Part shown: piece by piece, positions 24,024 to 32,771 of the stretch
Position numbering within the stretch: position 1 is the first letter of the stretch
Layout: every line of letters begins with the position of its first letter
Position numbers and translations under genes: made by a program
DNA from: an uncultured Verrucomicrobiota bacterium
GTDB taxonomy: Bacteria; Verrucomicrobiota; Verrucomicrobiia; Chthoniobacterales; SZAS-18
Assembly: GCA_937859745.1 (NCBI GenBank)
Contig: CALMAQ010000281.1
Span: 1-38,366 of the forward strand
Direction: 5' to 3'
Length of the DNA stretch: 38,366 nt
Notes under the pieces: generated by a model
The model's input: the letters and a program-made list of their open reading frames with translations, nothing else
Database searches by the model: none
What the model was told of the DNA's origin: nothing

Positions 24024-25682
24024 ATGAGATCGCCGTTGCTTTCTGATCACTTTCCGCCGCCGGTCCGCCGTGGCATCCCATGGTTTGTTCCAGCCAACCG
24101 CTGCTTCTCCCTGGCCGTCGCGCTACTGGTGCTGGCGGGCTGCCACGGCGTCGGTCCCGATTACCACGGGCCGCCGAAGCCGGAACAGCCTGATCCGAAG
24201 CGTTTCAAGAACGCCGGTCCCGGCGCCGGCCAGTGGAAGGTGGCTGAACCGCGCGACAAGGAAGGCCGGGGCGTTTGGTGGAACATTTTCCGCGACCCCG
24301 ACCTCGACCGGCTGGAGGACGCCGCGCTGGCCAACAATCAGGATCTTCGCCTGGCGCTCGCACGCATCGACGAGAGCCGCGCCCAGACCCGTGTTGCGGC
24401 CAGCGACTTCTATCCGCACGCCGACTTCGACGGCACCTACGCCCGCGAGCGCATGAGCAACAACGAGCCCTACCAGCGCGGGGCGCTCGTCGGGTCGAAC
24501 CCCTTGTCGGGCTTGGCCGGCGGCGCGGCGGGAGGAGTGAGCAGCGGTGGGACCAGCAGCGGCGGATCGCTCACTCTCACCCAGCAGCCGCTCACGCGCA
24601 CCTTCAGCCTGTTCCGCACGCCCGTGGACCTGAACTGGGAGGTGGACCTCTTCGGCCGCGTCCGCCGCAACTACGCGTCCGCCCGCGCGCAGCACCAAGC
24701 GGTCGAGGCGGACTACCAGAACATGGCTCTGACCGTCACGGCGAACGTGGCGAACGAGTATTTCAACCTCCGCGCGATGGACACCGAGCGCACCGTCATC
24801 GAACGTACGATCAAGAGCCGGCAGGACGCCCTGTACATCGCGCAGGAACGCCTCCAGGCCGGTCTGACGGGCGAGTTGGACGTGGTGCGCGCCAAAGCCG
24901 ACCTCGACAGCAACCAGGCCGACCTCGCCATGGTGCGCCGCACCCGCGCCGAACTCGAGAACGCGCTGGCAACGCTCGTGGGCCAGTCCGCGAGCACGTT
25001 CCGCTTCGCCAGGGACGACCTGGGCCGCGACCACCCGCCCCGGGTGCCGCCCGGGCTGCCTTCGGCCCTGCTGGAACGCCGCGCCGACGTGGCCGAGGCC
25101 GAGCGCGAACTGGCGTCGGCCAACGAGCAGATCGGCGTGGCGGTCGCCGCGTTTTTCCCACGGATCACCGTCACCGGCGCGGCGGGTTTCGAGAGTGCCA
25201 CGATTCTGGACGTGCTCGATCCCGGCAGCAAGATTTGGCAGATCGGCCCGAGCGTGAGCATCCCGATCTTCGAGGGCGGGCGCAACGCGGCCAACCTGAA
25301 GGCGGCGCACGCGCGCTATGATCAGCAGGTGGCGCGCTACCGCTCGCAGGTGCTCGTGGCCTTCCAAGACGTGGAAAACGCCCTGGGCGACCTGCGCTAC
25401 CTTTCCGAGCAGGCCGACGCGCAGGAACGCGCCGTCGGGGACGCCCGGCGCGCCTTGCAGCTCAGCCAGGATCAATATCGCCAGGGCGCGGTGACGTTTC
25501 TGGACGTGACCGACGCCGAGCGCACCCTCTTTGGCAACGAGCGCACCGTCGCGCAACTGCGCGGCCAGCGCATGCAGGCGTCCGTGCAGCTCATCAAGGC
25601 GCTCGGCGGCGGTTGGGGGGATCAACACACCGGGTTCCAGGCCCCGCTCCCTTCCTCCTCCCCGCACCCGTCAGCCAATTAG
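24024..25682 (+). CDS. TolC/NodT-type outer-membrane efflux lipoprotein
   Basis: Predicted outer-membrane factor of 552 residues that forms the exit duct of the pump. A lipoprotein signal ends in VLAGC with Cys40, followed by VGPDYHGP, the classical start of the NodT family. WWNIFRDPDLDRLEDAALANN marks the first repeat, and the second repeat includes SIPIFEGGRNAANLKAAHAR. Length is slightly above the family's usual 460-500 because of a Gly/Ser-rich insert around residues 160-185 and a Pro/Ser tail. It lies 10 bp after the fusion protein gene. The signal peptide is long (39 residues); an inner start is possible but none is clearly better. Confidence 0.9.
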   Translation: MRSPLLSDHFPPPVRRGIPWFVPANRCFSLAVALLVLAGCHGVGPDYHGPPKPEQPDPKRFKNAGPGAGQWKVAEPRDKEGRGVWWNIFRDPDLDRLEDAALANNQDLRLALARIDESRAQTRVAASDFYPHADFDGTYARERMSNNEPYQRGALVGSNPLSGLAGGAAGGVSSGGTSSGGSLTLTQQPLTRTFSLFRTPVDLNWEVDLFGRVRRNYASARAQHQAVEADYQNMALTVTANVANEYFNLRAMDTERTVIERTIKSRQDALYIAQERLQAGLTGELDVVRAKADLDSNQADLAMVRRTRAELENALATLVGQSASTFRFARDDLGRDHPPRVPPGLPSALLERRADVAEAERELASANEQIGVAVAAFFPRITVTGAAGFESATILDVLDPGSKIWQIGPSVSIPIFEGGRNAANLKAAHARYDQQVARYRSQVLVAFQDVENALGDLRYLSEQADAQERAVGDARRALQLSQDQYRQGAVTFLDVTDAERTLFGNERTVAQLRGQRMQASVQLIKALGGGWGDQHTGFQAPLPSSSPHPSAN

Positions 25683-25738
25683 CCCATCTTCCCGCCCGGT
25701 CCATTCCATCCGCCTCCGGGCACCCACTCCTTCCCACG

Positions 25739-27298
25739 ATGCCACAGGATTCCCAACAGATGGACGCCCGCAAGTGGGTCGCCGTCGCAGGCACGATGCT
25801 CGGCGCGTTCATGGCGGTCCTCGACACGCAGATCACCAACTCGTCCCTCGCGGACATTTCCGGCGGCATCGCCGCCACGCCCGACGAGGGTAGTTGGATC
25901 AGCACGAGCTACCTCATCGGCGAGATCATCACGATTCCGCTGACGGCGTGGCTGGGCGGCATCTTCACGTTGCGCTGGTATCTGCTGGGCAATGTTGTCC
26001 TGTTCCTGTTTTGCTCGGCCATGTGCGGAGTTTCCCACACGTTGGGCGAGATGATCGTTTTCCGCGTCGGGCAAGGCTTCACGGGCGGGGTGTTCATCCC
26101 GACGGCACTGACGGTCGTCGTCACCATGATGCCGAAAAACCTCCAGCCCGTCGGCACCGCCATGTTCGGGCTGACCGCCACGCTCGCGCCCGCGGTAGGC
26201 CCGTACATCGGGGGATGGCTGACCGACCGGGTGGGCTGGGAATGGAACTTCTACATCAACTTCATTCCTGGCATCCTCATGTTCGCCACGGTGGCGGCAA
26301 CCATCCCGGCGGAGAAGACGCAGTTCGGCAAGCTCAAACAGGGGGACTACGTCGGCATCCTTTCGCTGGCGGTCGGCCTCGGTTCGCTGGTGGCCATGCT
26401 GGAGGAAGGTCAGCGGCACGACTGGTTCGGCAGCCCCTTCATCCGCAACTGCGGCATCCTGGCGGCCATTTTTGTGCCGATCTTCATCGTCTGGGAACTT
26501 TTCGTGGCCAAGGAACCCTTGGTCAACCTGCGCCTGCTCGGCAGTCGCAACCTAGCGGTGTCCACCCTGCTGGGCTTCGTGCTGGGCCTGGGCTTGTACG
26601 GCTGCGTGTACCTGATCCCGGAGTATCTGAGCCAGGTGCAGAACTACAGCCCGCTACAGATCGGTGAAACTCTCATTTGGGTCGGCGTGCCGCAGATTTT
26701 CGTTTTTCCTGCCTTGCCGTTCCTGATGAAGAAGGTGGACATGCGGCTGCTGATTTTTCTCGGCTCGCTGGTCTTCGCCTATAGTTGTTGGCTCAACGTG
26801 TACATGTCGCCGGATTATGCCAAGGACCAGTTCATCTTCGCCAACATCATCCGCGCCTTCGGCCAGCCTTTCACCATCGTGCCGGTGACAGCCCTGGCGA
26901 CGGCGACGCTCGCCCCGAAGGACGCGGGGGAGGGCTCGGCCATCTTCAACATGTTCCGCAACTTGGGCGGCTCGTTCGGGATCGCGCTACTCTCCACCAT
27001 CACGCAGCGGCGCGAACAGTTCCACGACTTCCGCATCGGTGAGCGCGTGACCGCCTACGATCCGATCGTGCAGGAACGCGTCGCCGCCATCCGGTCTTAC
27101 TTCGTGAGCCAGGGCTTCGATCCGGCGCGGGCCACGTTTCAGGCGCTCAAGGCCTTGCAGTTGACCGTGCGGCAAAGTTCGTATGTTATGGCTTACAACG
27201 ATGCTTTCCTAGCGGTGGCGGTGGGGTTGGTCATCGGGGCCTGCGCCGTCTGGCTGTGCAAAAAGCCCGACCCGAACGCGCAGGTCGCCGCCGGCTAA
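25739..27298 (+). CDS. EmrB/QacA-type drug efflux MFS transporter (DHA2 family)
   Basis: Predicted proton-driven exporter of 519 residues with about 14 membrane helices. KWVAVAGTMLGAFMAVLDTQ is the first helix with the conserved LDTQITN of DHA2 pumps, FRVGQGFTGGVFIPTAL is the motif near helix 4, and APAVGPYIGGWLTDRVGWEW is motif C plus the following loop with the typical W-R/E-W. ATG 25739 starts 56 bp after the outer-membrane factor; the frame is open from 25613 but overlaps that gene. With 22595 and 24024 it makes a complete EmrAB-TolC-like pump. The drug or metabolite exported is unknown. Confidence 0.92.
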   Translation: MPQDSQQMDARKWVAVAGTMLGAFMAVLDTQITNSSLADISGGIAATPDEGSWISTSYLIGEIITIPLTAWLGGIFTLRWYLLGNVVLFLFCSAMCGVSHTLGEMIVFRVGQGFTGGVFIPTALTVVVTMMPKNLQPVGTAMFGLTATLAPAVGPYIGGWLTDRVGWEWNFYINFIPGILMFATVAATIPAEKTQFGKLKQGDYVGILSLAVGLGSLVAMLEEGQRHDWFGSPFIRNCGILAAIFVPIFIVWELFVAKEPLVNLRLLGSRNLAVSTLLGFVLGLGLYGCVYLIPEYLSQVQNYSPLQIGETLIWVGVPQIFVFPALPFLMKKVDMRLLIFLGSLVFAYSCWLNVYMSPDYAKDQFIFANIIRAFGQPFTIVPVTALATATLAPKDAGEGSAIFNMFRNLGGSFGIALLSTITQRREQFHDFRIGERVTAYDPIVQERVAAIRSYFVSQGFDPARATFQALKALQLTVRQSSYVMAYNDAFLAVAVGLVIGACAVWLCKKPDPNAQVAAG

Positions 27299-27338
27299 AG
27301 GTTTGGCGGAAGCCAATCTTTCCCCAGCCGGCGCACCG

Positions 27339-27368
27339 TTGACGCGAACGTCGATCCGGTGATATACA
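27339..27368 (+). promoter_or_regulatory. sigma-70-type promoter of the LysR gene
   Basis: TTGACG (27339-27344), an 18-bp spacer, and TATACA (27363-27368) make a near-consensus -35/-10 pair. Transcription would begin about 27375, some 14 bases before the ATG at 27389. This gives the LysR gene its own promoter, separate from the efflux operon, and argues against the GTG start at 27359 that would lie within the promoter. Confidence 0.6.
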
Positions 27369-27388
27369 TCGCATTTCCGTGGGCGCGT

Positions 27389-28303
27389 ATGGAGTTCTAT
27401 CATCTGCGTTACTTCGTGGCGGTGGCCGAGTCGTTGTCTTTCCATCGCGCGGCCGAACGCTTGAACATGTGCCAGCCGCCGTTGAGCCGACAGATCAGAA
27501 TACTCGAAGCGGAGATCGGCGCGCGGTTGTTCGAACGCAGCCGGGGCAGCCGGGTCTCGCTCACCGACGCAGGCAAGATTTTCCTGGCCGATGCCAAAAA
27601 GATGCTGGCTGCCCCCGAGGCTGCCCGACAGCGCGCGCGGGAAGCCTCCAACGGCACGCACGGACAACTGGTTCTTGCCTCCCAATCGGCCGTTACCATT
27701 GCAGTGCTCGGCCGCTGCCTGAGGGCATTCCGGCAGCGACATGCGAAGGTGAAAGTTTCGTTCCTCGACCTGAACGCTTCCGAGCATCCCGCCGCACTCC
27801 GGGCGGGGCGGATCGATGCGGGCATCACCCTCAGCTTCGACCCGGAAAAGAAGGAAAATTTCGAGTTTGTACATCTTCTCGACCTCCAACTCGCGGTCGT
27901 TTTCCCTCCCGAGCACCGTCTGGCCAAAGAGAAGGGAGAGATCGACATCCACGAACTAGCCGAGGAGGTGATCCTCTGTCCGCATGCGGAGAATTCTTCC
28001 TGCTACGCGGTGTGCCTCGAAGAGCTTTTTGCCAAGGCCGATTTCGAACCCCACGAGGTGCGGCAGGTAGACGGCATGGACAACCTCGTGAGCATGGCCA
28101 TCGGCGGCTATGGAATTGCCATTCTGCCCAAACTTGCGCATGCAGAGTTGGACCCGGCCATGGTGCGGGCCAGACCTTTGAAGGCGCTGCATAAACCCTT
28201 GCAGTTGGGGCTGTGCACCTTGCCGAGAAACCCTTCGCTCGCGTTGCAAAACTTTCTGGTGGTCGTCCACCGGGTCTTGAAGCAATCCGAGCAAGATCGG
28301 TGA
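27389..28303 (+). CDS. LysR family transcriptional regulator
   Basis: Predicted regulator of 304 residues, normal for the family. The winged HTH covers the first 60 residues (MEFYHLRYFVAVAESLSFHR, AERLNMCQPPLSRQIRILE, then VSLTDAG). The effector domain follows with GQLVLASQSAVTIAVL and the second lobe from about 160; MAIGGYGIAILPK near 225-240 is the usual hinge region. It is most like CbnR/CatR-type regulators in its first 30 residues. It lies 90 bp after the efflux pump gene on the same strand and has its own promoter, so it may control the pump, though LysR regulators usually sit divergent to their targets. Confidence 0.9.
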   Translation: MEFYHLRYFVAVAESLSFHRAAERLNMCQPPLSRQIRILEAEIGARLFERSRGSRVSLTDAGKIFLADAKKMLAAPEAARQRAREASNGTHGQLVLASQSAVTIAVLGRCLRAFRQRHAKVKVSFLDLNASEHPAALRAGRIDAGITLSFDPEKKENFEFVHLLDLQLAVVFPPEHRLAKEKGEIDIHELAEEVILCPHAENSSCYAVCLEELFAKADFEPHEVRQVDGMDNLVSMAIGGYGIAILPKLAHAELDPAMVRARPLKALHKPLQLGLCTLPRNPSLALQNFLVVVHRVLKQSEQDR

Positions 28304-28438
28304 GTGCAGATGCCTAGGGGGCACGCAACGGCAGCCGTCTACGCCGAAGGACAGTGGCGTGAACGAACCACTTTTGGCAACATAAATTAGTGTCCGTCCG
28401 GGGCACCGTCTGCCGAAGTTGATTGTGCCTTTGCTCGG

Positions 28439-29176
28439 TCAGGCAGCATTTGTTGCTCGGCGATCGAAGGAAAGCTTCGCGCGCAACTCCGCCGACTGGC
28501 TGGACAGAGCGCGCATCGCGAGCGTCAATCGATGTTTGACGGTGCCGAGTGTAATCCGAAGGTGTGTTGCGACTTCACGCTGACTCATTTCCATGAAATA
28601 GGTCAAAAGGACGACCTGAACCTGTTCGGGCGGTAAGGCGTTGATGATCCCGAGTAAGATCCTTCTTTCGTCCGCCATCGTCGTCTCGACGTGGGAAACG
28701 GTGCTCCCGGAGTTGCCGAGTACGAATTCGATCCGCTCGAATTCCTGTCTGACCGCTTCGTGGCGGGTGATCCTCCGGCGGATTTTGCGGTGACGATCGA
28801 TGGCGCGACGCTCGGTCAAAGCACCGATCCAGCCACGCAATTTTCCCCGGCGCGGATCGTAGTTGCCCGCTCGATTCCAAAGTTCGAAGAACACATCCTG
28901 CGCGACTTCTTGCGCATCGTCCAGGTCGAGCAAAATGCCGAGGGCGACATGCATCACCAGTCCTTGGTAGCGAGCGTGTAGACATTTTAAAGCGTTGGGG
29001 TGCCGTGCTTGTACGCGCTGCATCAACACCTCATCATCACATTCCTGTTCGAGTACGGTGCCCGAGCTTGGTGGATCGAAGTCGGTCCCCGTGTCAACAT
29101 CTACGGCTATCCCGGCATCCGATGGATAAATACTACTTTGGATCATCGCCGCCAGGGCCCTGTCACCGTTTTTCAT
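28439..29176 (-). CDS. ECF-type RNA polymerase sigma factor (first of two)
   Basis: Predicted alternative sigma factor of 245 residues. Region 2 is at about 60-125 (LHARYQGLVMHVALGIL, DDAQEVAQDVFFELWNR, DPRRGKLRGWIGALTERRAID) and region 4 at about 178-225 (ALPPEQVQVVLLTYFMEMSQ and GTVKHRLTLAMRAL). The N-terminal 50 residues are acidic and unconserved; M11 is an alternative start. The start codon overlaps the end of the NADH dehydrogenase gene by 14 bp, so translation is coupled. No anti-sigma gene is adjacent. Local GC is about 50 percent by hand count of sample lines, below the flanking genes. A second, related sigma factor lies at 34653. Confidence 0.88.
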   Translation of the reverse strand: MKNGDRALAAMIQSSIYPSDAGIAVDVDTGTDFDPPSSGTVLEQECDDEVLMQRVQARHPNALKCLHARYQGLVMHVALGILLDLDDAQEVAQDVFFELWNRAGNYDPRRGKLRGWIGALTERRAIDRHRKIRRRITRHEAVRQEFERIEFVLGNSGSTVSHVETTMADERRILLGIINALPPEQVQVVLLTYFMEMSQREVATHLRITLGTVKHRLTLAMRALSSQSAELRAKLSFDRRATNAA

Positions 29177-30587
29177 CCGTGGTTGCCACGCTGGTGGGCA
29201 TTAGGGTGATGGGCGTAGCAGACAACGGCTTGGAACCTGGCTGTGGGTGGTGCAAGGCATTGCCGCCGTCCTGCAAGCCGGTGATCAAGCGCGAACCTTT
29301 GTAGAAGCTGAAATAATTCCAAATCCAATCCGCCATTACCACGAAGCGATTGCGAAATCCCACCAGGTAGAAGATGTGGATGCCCGCCCACGCAATCCAC
29401 GCCAGGAAGCCGCCGAAGCGCACGAAGTTCAGATCAGCCACCGCCTTGTTGCGTCCGATGGTGGCCAGGCTGCCTTTATCGACGTAGTGGAAATTCATGG
29501 GCCGCCCGCCCGCGAGAGTTTCCAGAACATTGCGGGTCGCGTGACGGCCCATCTGCATGGCCGCAGGACTGACCCCGGGCAGGGGCTTGCCCGTCTGATG
29601 GGTGAAGCAAGCCATGTCTCCGATGACCTGGATTTCCGGGCGGCCGGGGATGGTCAAATCCTCGTTGACGATCACCCGGCCCGCCTTGTCGATAGGCACG
29701 CCCAGGGTCCCGCCCAGTGGCGCGGCGGCGTTGCCTGCCGCCCAGACCACCGTGCGGGCCGGGATGAACTGTCCGCCTTTGATCTCGACGCCCTCGGCGG
29801 TCACGTTGGTCACGTGAATCCCTTCGTGGACCTCCACACCGATGGATTCGAGTTGCCGCTTCGCGCTCTCGGACAAACCCGGCGCGAAGCCGGCCAGGAT
29901 GCGCGGTGCGCCTTCGATGACGATGACCTTCGCCTTGGCGGTGTGGATACGGCGGAAATCGCGCGTCATTGTATGCCGGGCGATCTCGCTGATGGCCCCG
30001 GCCATCTCCACGCCGGTGGGCCCGCCGCCGACGATGACAAAGGTCATCGCCGCGTTGCGCTCCGCTTCATCGACGGCTTTCTCCGCGATCTCGAAGGCCC
30101 TCAACATGCGGGTGCGGATCGACACCGCGTCCACGATATTTTTGAGTCCCGGGGCGAATTGCTCCCACTCCGGGTTGCCGAAGTAACTATGACGCGCACC
30201 GCACGCAAGGACGAGGAAATCGTATGGCACGACCAAGTCCTCCGTGATGACCCTCCTTGCCTGCACATCGATCTGTCGCACCTCGGAGAGCACCACTTCC
30301 ACGTTCTCCTGGCGACGAAAAATTTCCCGCAGCGGACGCGCGATGTCGGAAGGAACGAGTCCCGCCGTGGCCACCTGGTAGAGCAGGGGCTGGAAAAGGT
30401 GATGGTTGCTGCGGTCGATGAGGGTCACGTCGACCTCCTCGCCCTTGAACTTTTTGACGGCTTCTATGCCCCCGAAGCCGCCGCCGATGACGACGACCTG
30501 CGGTCGCGCGGCCTGAGCGGAAGCCGACCGCCCGGGGGTTGAGTCCCCGGGCAAATCGGTACCGGGTTGGTTAGTGTTTTCAGCCAT
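29163..30587 (-). CDS. ndh: type II NADH:quinone oxidoreductase (NDH-2)
   Basis: Predicted single-subunit flavoenzyme of 474 residues that passes electrons from NADH to quinone without proton pumping. The FAD-binding GGGFGG is at residues 35-40 and the NADH-binding GGGPTG at 187-192, followed by VEMAGAISE. QVIGDMACF is the second FAD contact. The C-terminus contains a hydrophobic, amphipathic membrane-binding stretch (FLAWIAWAGIHIFYLVGFRN, then MADWIWNYFSFY). ATG 30587 is preferred to the TTG at 30599; the first 30 residues are a polar extension. It is upstream of, and overlaps, an ECF sigma gene, suggesting redox-linked control. NuoF-type complex I is not present in the window. Confidence 0.92.
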   Translation of the reverse strand: MAENTNQPGTDLPGDSTPGRSASAQAARPQVVVIGGGFGGIEAVKKFKGEEVDVTLIDRSNHHLFQPLLYQVATAGLVPSDIARPLREIFRRQENVEVVLSEVRQIDVQARRVITEDLVVPYDFLVLACGARHSYFGNPEWEQFAPGLKNIVDAVSIRTRMLRAFEIAEKAVDEAERNAAMTFVIVGGGPTGVEMAGAISEIARHTMTRDFRRIHTAKAKVIVIEGAPRILAGFAPGLSESAKRQLESIGVEVHEGIHVTNVTAEGVEIKGGQFIPARTVVWAAGNAAAPLGGTLGVPIDKAGRVIVNEDLTIPGRPEIQVIGDMACFTHQTGKPLPGVSPAAMQMGRHATRNVLETLAGGRPMNFHYVDKGSLATIGRNKAVADLNFVRFGGFLAWIAWAGIHIFYLVGFRNRFVVMADWIWNYFSFYKGSRLITGLQDGGNALHHPQPGSKPLSATPITLMPTSVATTDEKR

Positions 30588-30651
30588 GATCCGCAGCAAG
30601 CGCTATGTGATGAGCGGTGAGATGGACGCCGATCTTAGAAAACTTGCCGAT

Positions 30652-30676
30652 GGACGGAAAATACTTTCTCGGTTCC
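30652..30676 (-). promoter_or_regulatory. candidate ECF-sigma promoter of the ndh-sigma operon
   Basis: Read on the minus strand, GGAAC (30676-30672), a 15-base spacer and CGTCC (30656-30652) match the typical ECF promoter form GGAAC-N15/16-CGTC. It lies about 65 bp upstream of the NADH dehydrogenase start. If used by the sigma factor encoded second in this operon, the unit would be autoregulated. Only motif and position support this. Confidence 0.4.
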
Positions 30677-30843
30677 GTTTACATGCCTGTGGAAGTATCA
30701 ACGGTGTGTTTTGTTGGTGAACCGACCTGCGGGTAAGACACTCCACCAACCCCCAATTCGCCCTGATACCTTTGGAGGCACCGGAGGCAGACGCATAAAG
30801 TCATTCCAGAAGCAAAACGGCAGTATTAACATCCGACCTTTTC

Positions 30844-32619
30844 ATGAAGATTGAAGACTATGGCCTGATCGGCGACACCCAGACCGCCGCGCTCGTCGGC
30901 CGAAACGGCTCCATCGACTGGCTCTGCCTGCCGCGCTTCGATTCGGGCGCGTGTTTTGCCGCGTTGCTCGGCGAGGAGAAACACGGCTTCTGGCAGATCA
31001 CGCCCGCCGGAGAGATCAGGTCCACCCGTCGGCGCTACCGGCAGGACACGCTGGTGTTGGAAACCGAGTTCGAGACGGCGGACGGCGGTTGCGCGCGCTT
31101 GGTCGATTGCATGCCTCCGCGCAAGACGTACCCCAACGTGGTGCGCCTGGTCGAAGGCGTGCGAGGACGGGTGAAGATGCGCATGCGCCTGGTGGTTCGC
31201 TTCGATTACGGTCACATCGTGCCCTGGGTCAAAGAGGACAAGGAGCCGAATGGACTCTCGTTGGTCGCGGGTCCGGACGCCCTGATCCTGCGCTCCGGCA
31301 TCAGGGTCCAGGGCGAGGAGTTGACCAGCGTGGCCGAATTCGAGGTGAACGCAGGCGAGACCGTGCCCTTCATGCTGAGCTGGTATCCTTCGCACGAGCC
31401 GCCGCCCGCTCCCCTCGACGCCGGGCACGAGGTCGCGGCCACCGAGTCTTGGTGGCGCGGGTGGATCGGCCGCGCGACCTGCCGCACCGGCGAATGGAAC
31501 GACGCGATCCGGCGGTCCCTGGTCACGCTCAAGGCGCTGACCTACGGACCGAGCGGCGGCATCGTGGCCGCGCCGACCACCAGCCTACCCGAGCAACTCG
31601 GCGGCGGGCGCAACTGGGATTACCGTTTCTGCTGGCTGCGCGACGCCGCCTTTACCCTGGATGCCCTGCTCGGGGCCGGGTTTCTCGACGAGGCCGGTGC
31701 CTGGCGCGACTGGCTCTTGCGGGCCGTGGGAGGCGATCCGGCAGACCTGCAAATCCTCTACGGTCCGTTGGGCGAGCGCCGGCTGCCGGAGTTCGAATTG
31801 GCTCATCTCCCCGGCTACGAGGGCAGTCGGCCCGTGCGGGTCGGCAACGCGGCGGGAGGACAATTCCAGCTCGACGTGTACGGGGAAGCCATCGACACGC
31901 TGTTCCGGGCGCGTGAAGCCGGGTTAGTCGCCACGCCGGACCGCACCGATTGGCGCGTGGCCGCCAAGCTGCTCGAATTTCTCGAGTCGCATTGGCAACA
32001 GCCGGACGACGGGGTGTGGGAAGTGCGCGGCGAGAAGAGGCATTTTACCTACTCGAAGGTGATGGCCTGGGTGGCGGTGGACCGGCTTATCCGTCTGGCG
32101 GAACGGTTTCATTTGCCGACCGATCTCGGCCGTTGGAAGACGATACGCCAGACGATCCACCGCGAGGTGTGCGAAAAGGGATACCATCCGGGGATCGGCG
32201 CTTTCACCCAGTCCTACGGCTCCGAGGCCCTTGATGCCAGCATCCTGCGGCTGCCCCTGGTGGGTTTCCTGCCACCGGATGACCCGCGGGTGGTTTCCAC
32301 GCTCGCGGCCGTCGAGCGGAAACTGTTGCGCGACGGGTTTGTCCTGCGTTACGTCACGGACAAAGCCGGGGCGGTGGATGGGTTGTCCGGCAGCGAGGGG
32401 GCGTTCTTGCCGTGCACGTTCTGGCTGGCGGACAATTACGGTCTCGTCGGCCGTCATGACGAAGCCCGTGCGGTTTTCGAGCGGCTGCTGGACCTGCGGA
32501 ACGACCTCGGCCTATTGTCGGAGGAATACGACCCGCAGAGCCGACGGCTGGTCGGCAACTTCCCGCAGGCGTTTTCGCACGTGGCCTTGGTCAACACGGC
32601 CCTGCGCCTACAGAGGTAG
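30844..32619 (+). CDS. glycoside hydrolase family 15 protein (glucoamylase/trehalase-like)
   Basis: Predicted exo-acting inverting alpha-glucosidase of 591 residues. The N-terminal beta-sandwich (IEDYGLIGDTQTAALVGRNG, DWLCLPRFDS) and the C-terminal (alpha/alpha)6 barrel are typical of cytoplasmic GH15 enzymes, which include mycobacterial-type trehalases. GGGRNWDYRFCWLRDAAFTL at 253-272 is the family block; the general acid is E393 in DDGVWEVRG and the base E560 or E561 in LLSEEYDP. No signal peptide, so the substrate is intracellular: trehalose, glycogen dextrins or a glucoside. Length is normal. It stands alone, divergent from the NADH dehydrogenase with a 256-bp gap, and convergent with the glycosyltransferase at 32772. 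Confidence 0.9.
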   Translation: MKIEDYGLIGDTQTAALVGRNGSIDWLCLPRFDSGACFAALLGEEKHGFWQITPAGEIRSTRRRYRQDTLVLETEFETADGGCARLVDCMPPRKTYPNVVRLVEGVRGRVKMRMRLVVRFDYGHIVPWVKEDKEPNGLSLVAGPDALILRSGIRVQGEELTSVAEFEVNAGETVPFMLSWYPSHEPPPAPLDAGHEVAATESWWRGWIGRATCRTGEWNDAIRRSLVTLKALTYGPSGGIVAAPTTSLPEQLGGGRNWDYRFCWLRDAAFTLDALLGAGFLDEAGAWRDWLLRAVGGDPADLQILYGPLGERRLPEFELAHLPGYEGSRPVRVGNAAGGQFQLDVYGEAIDTLFRAREAGLVATPDRTDWRVAAKLLEFLESHWQQPDDGVWEVRGEKRHFTYSKVMAWVAVDRLIRLAERFHLPTDLGRWKTIRQTIHREVCEKGYHPGIGAFTQSYGSEALDASILRLPLVGFLPPDDPRVVSTLAAVERKLLRDGFVLRYVTDKAGAVDGLSGSEGAFLPCTFWLADNYGLVGRHDEARAVFERLLDLRNDLGLLSEEYDPQSRRLVGNFPQAFSHVALVNTALRLQR

Positions 32620-32629
32620 AAATCTGTCT

Positions 32630-32654
32630 CGAGCGAGGTTCTAAACCTCACTCG
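32630..32654. terminator. hairpin between convergent genes, likely bidirectional terminator
   Basis: CGAGCGAGGTT-CTA-AACCTCACTCG forms an 11-bp stem with one C-A mismatch and a 3-base loop, 10 bases after the GH15 stop and before the end of the convergent glycosyltransferase. There is no strong T tract on either side, so efficiency as an intrinsic terminator is uncertain. Confidence 0.5.
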
Positions 32655-32771
32655 CGCTTCTCCACCCACGACGCCCTCATCAAATTCCAGCGTCTCTACG
32701 CCTCGACTCAAACCTGACCCAACACTGAGCGACGTCGCAATCCGCCGCTAGGTGTACCGCACCGCCTAGAC

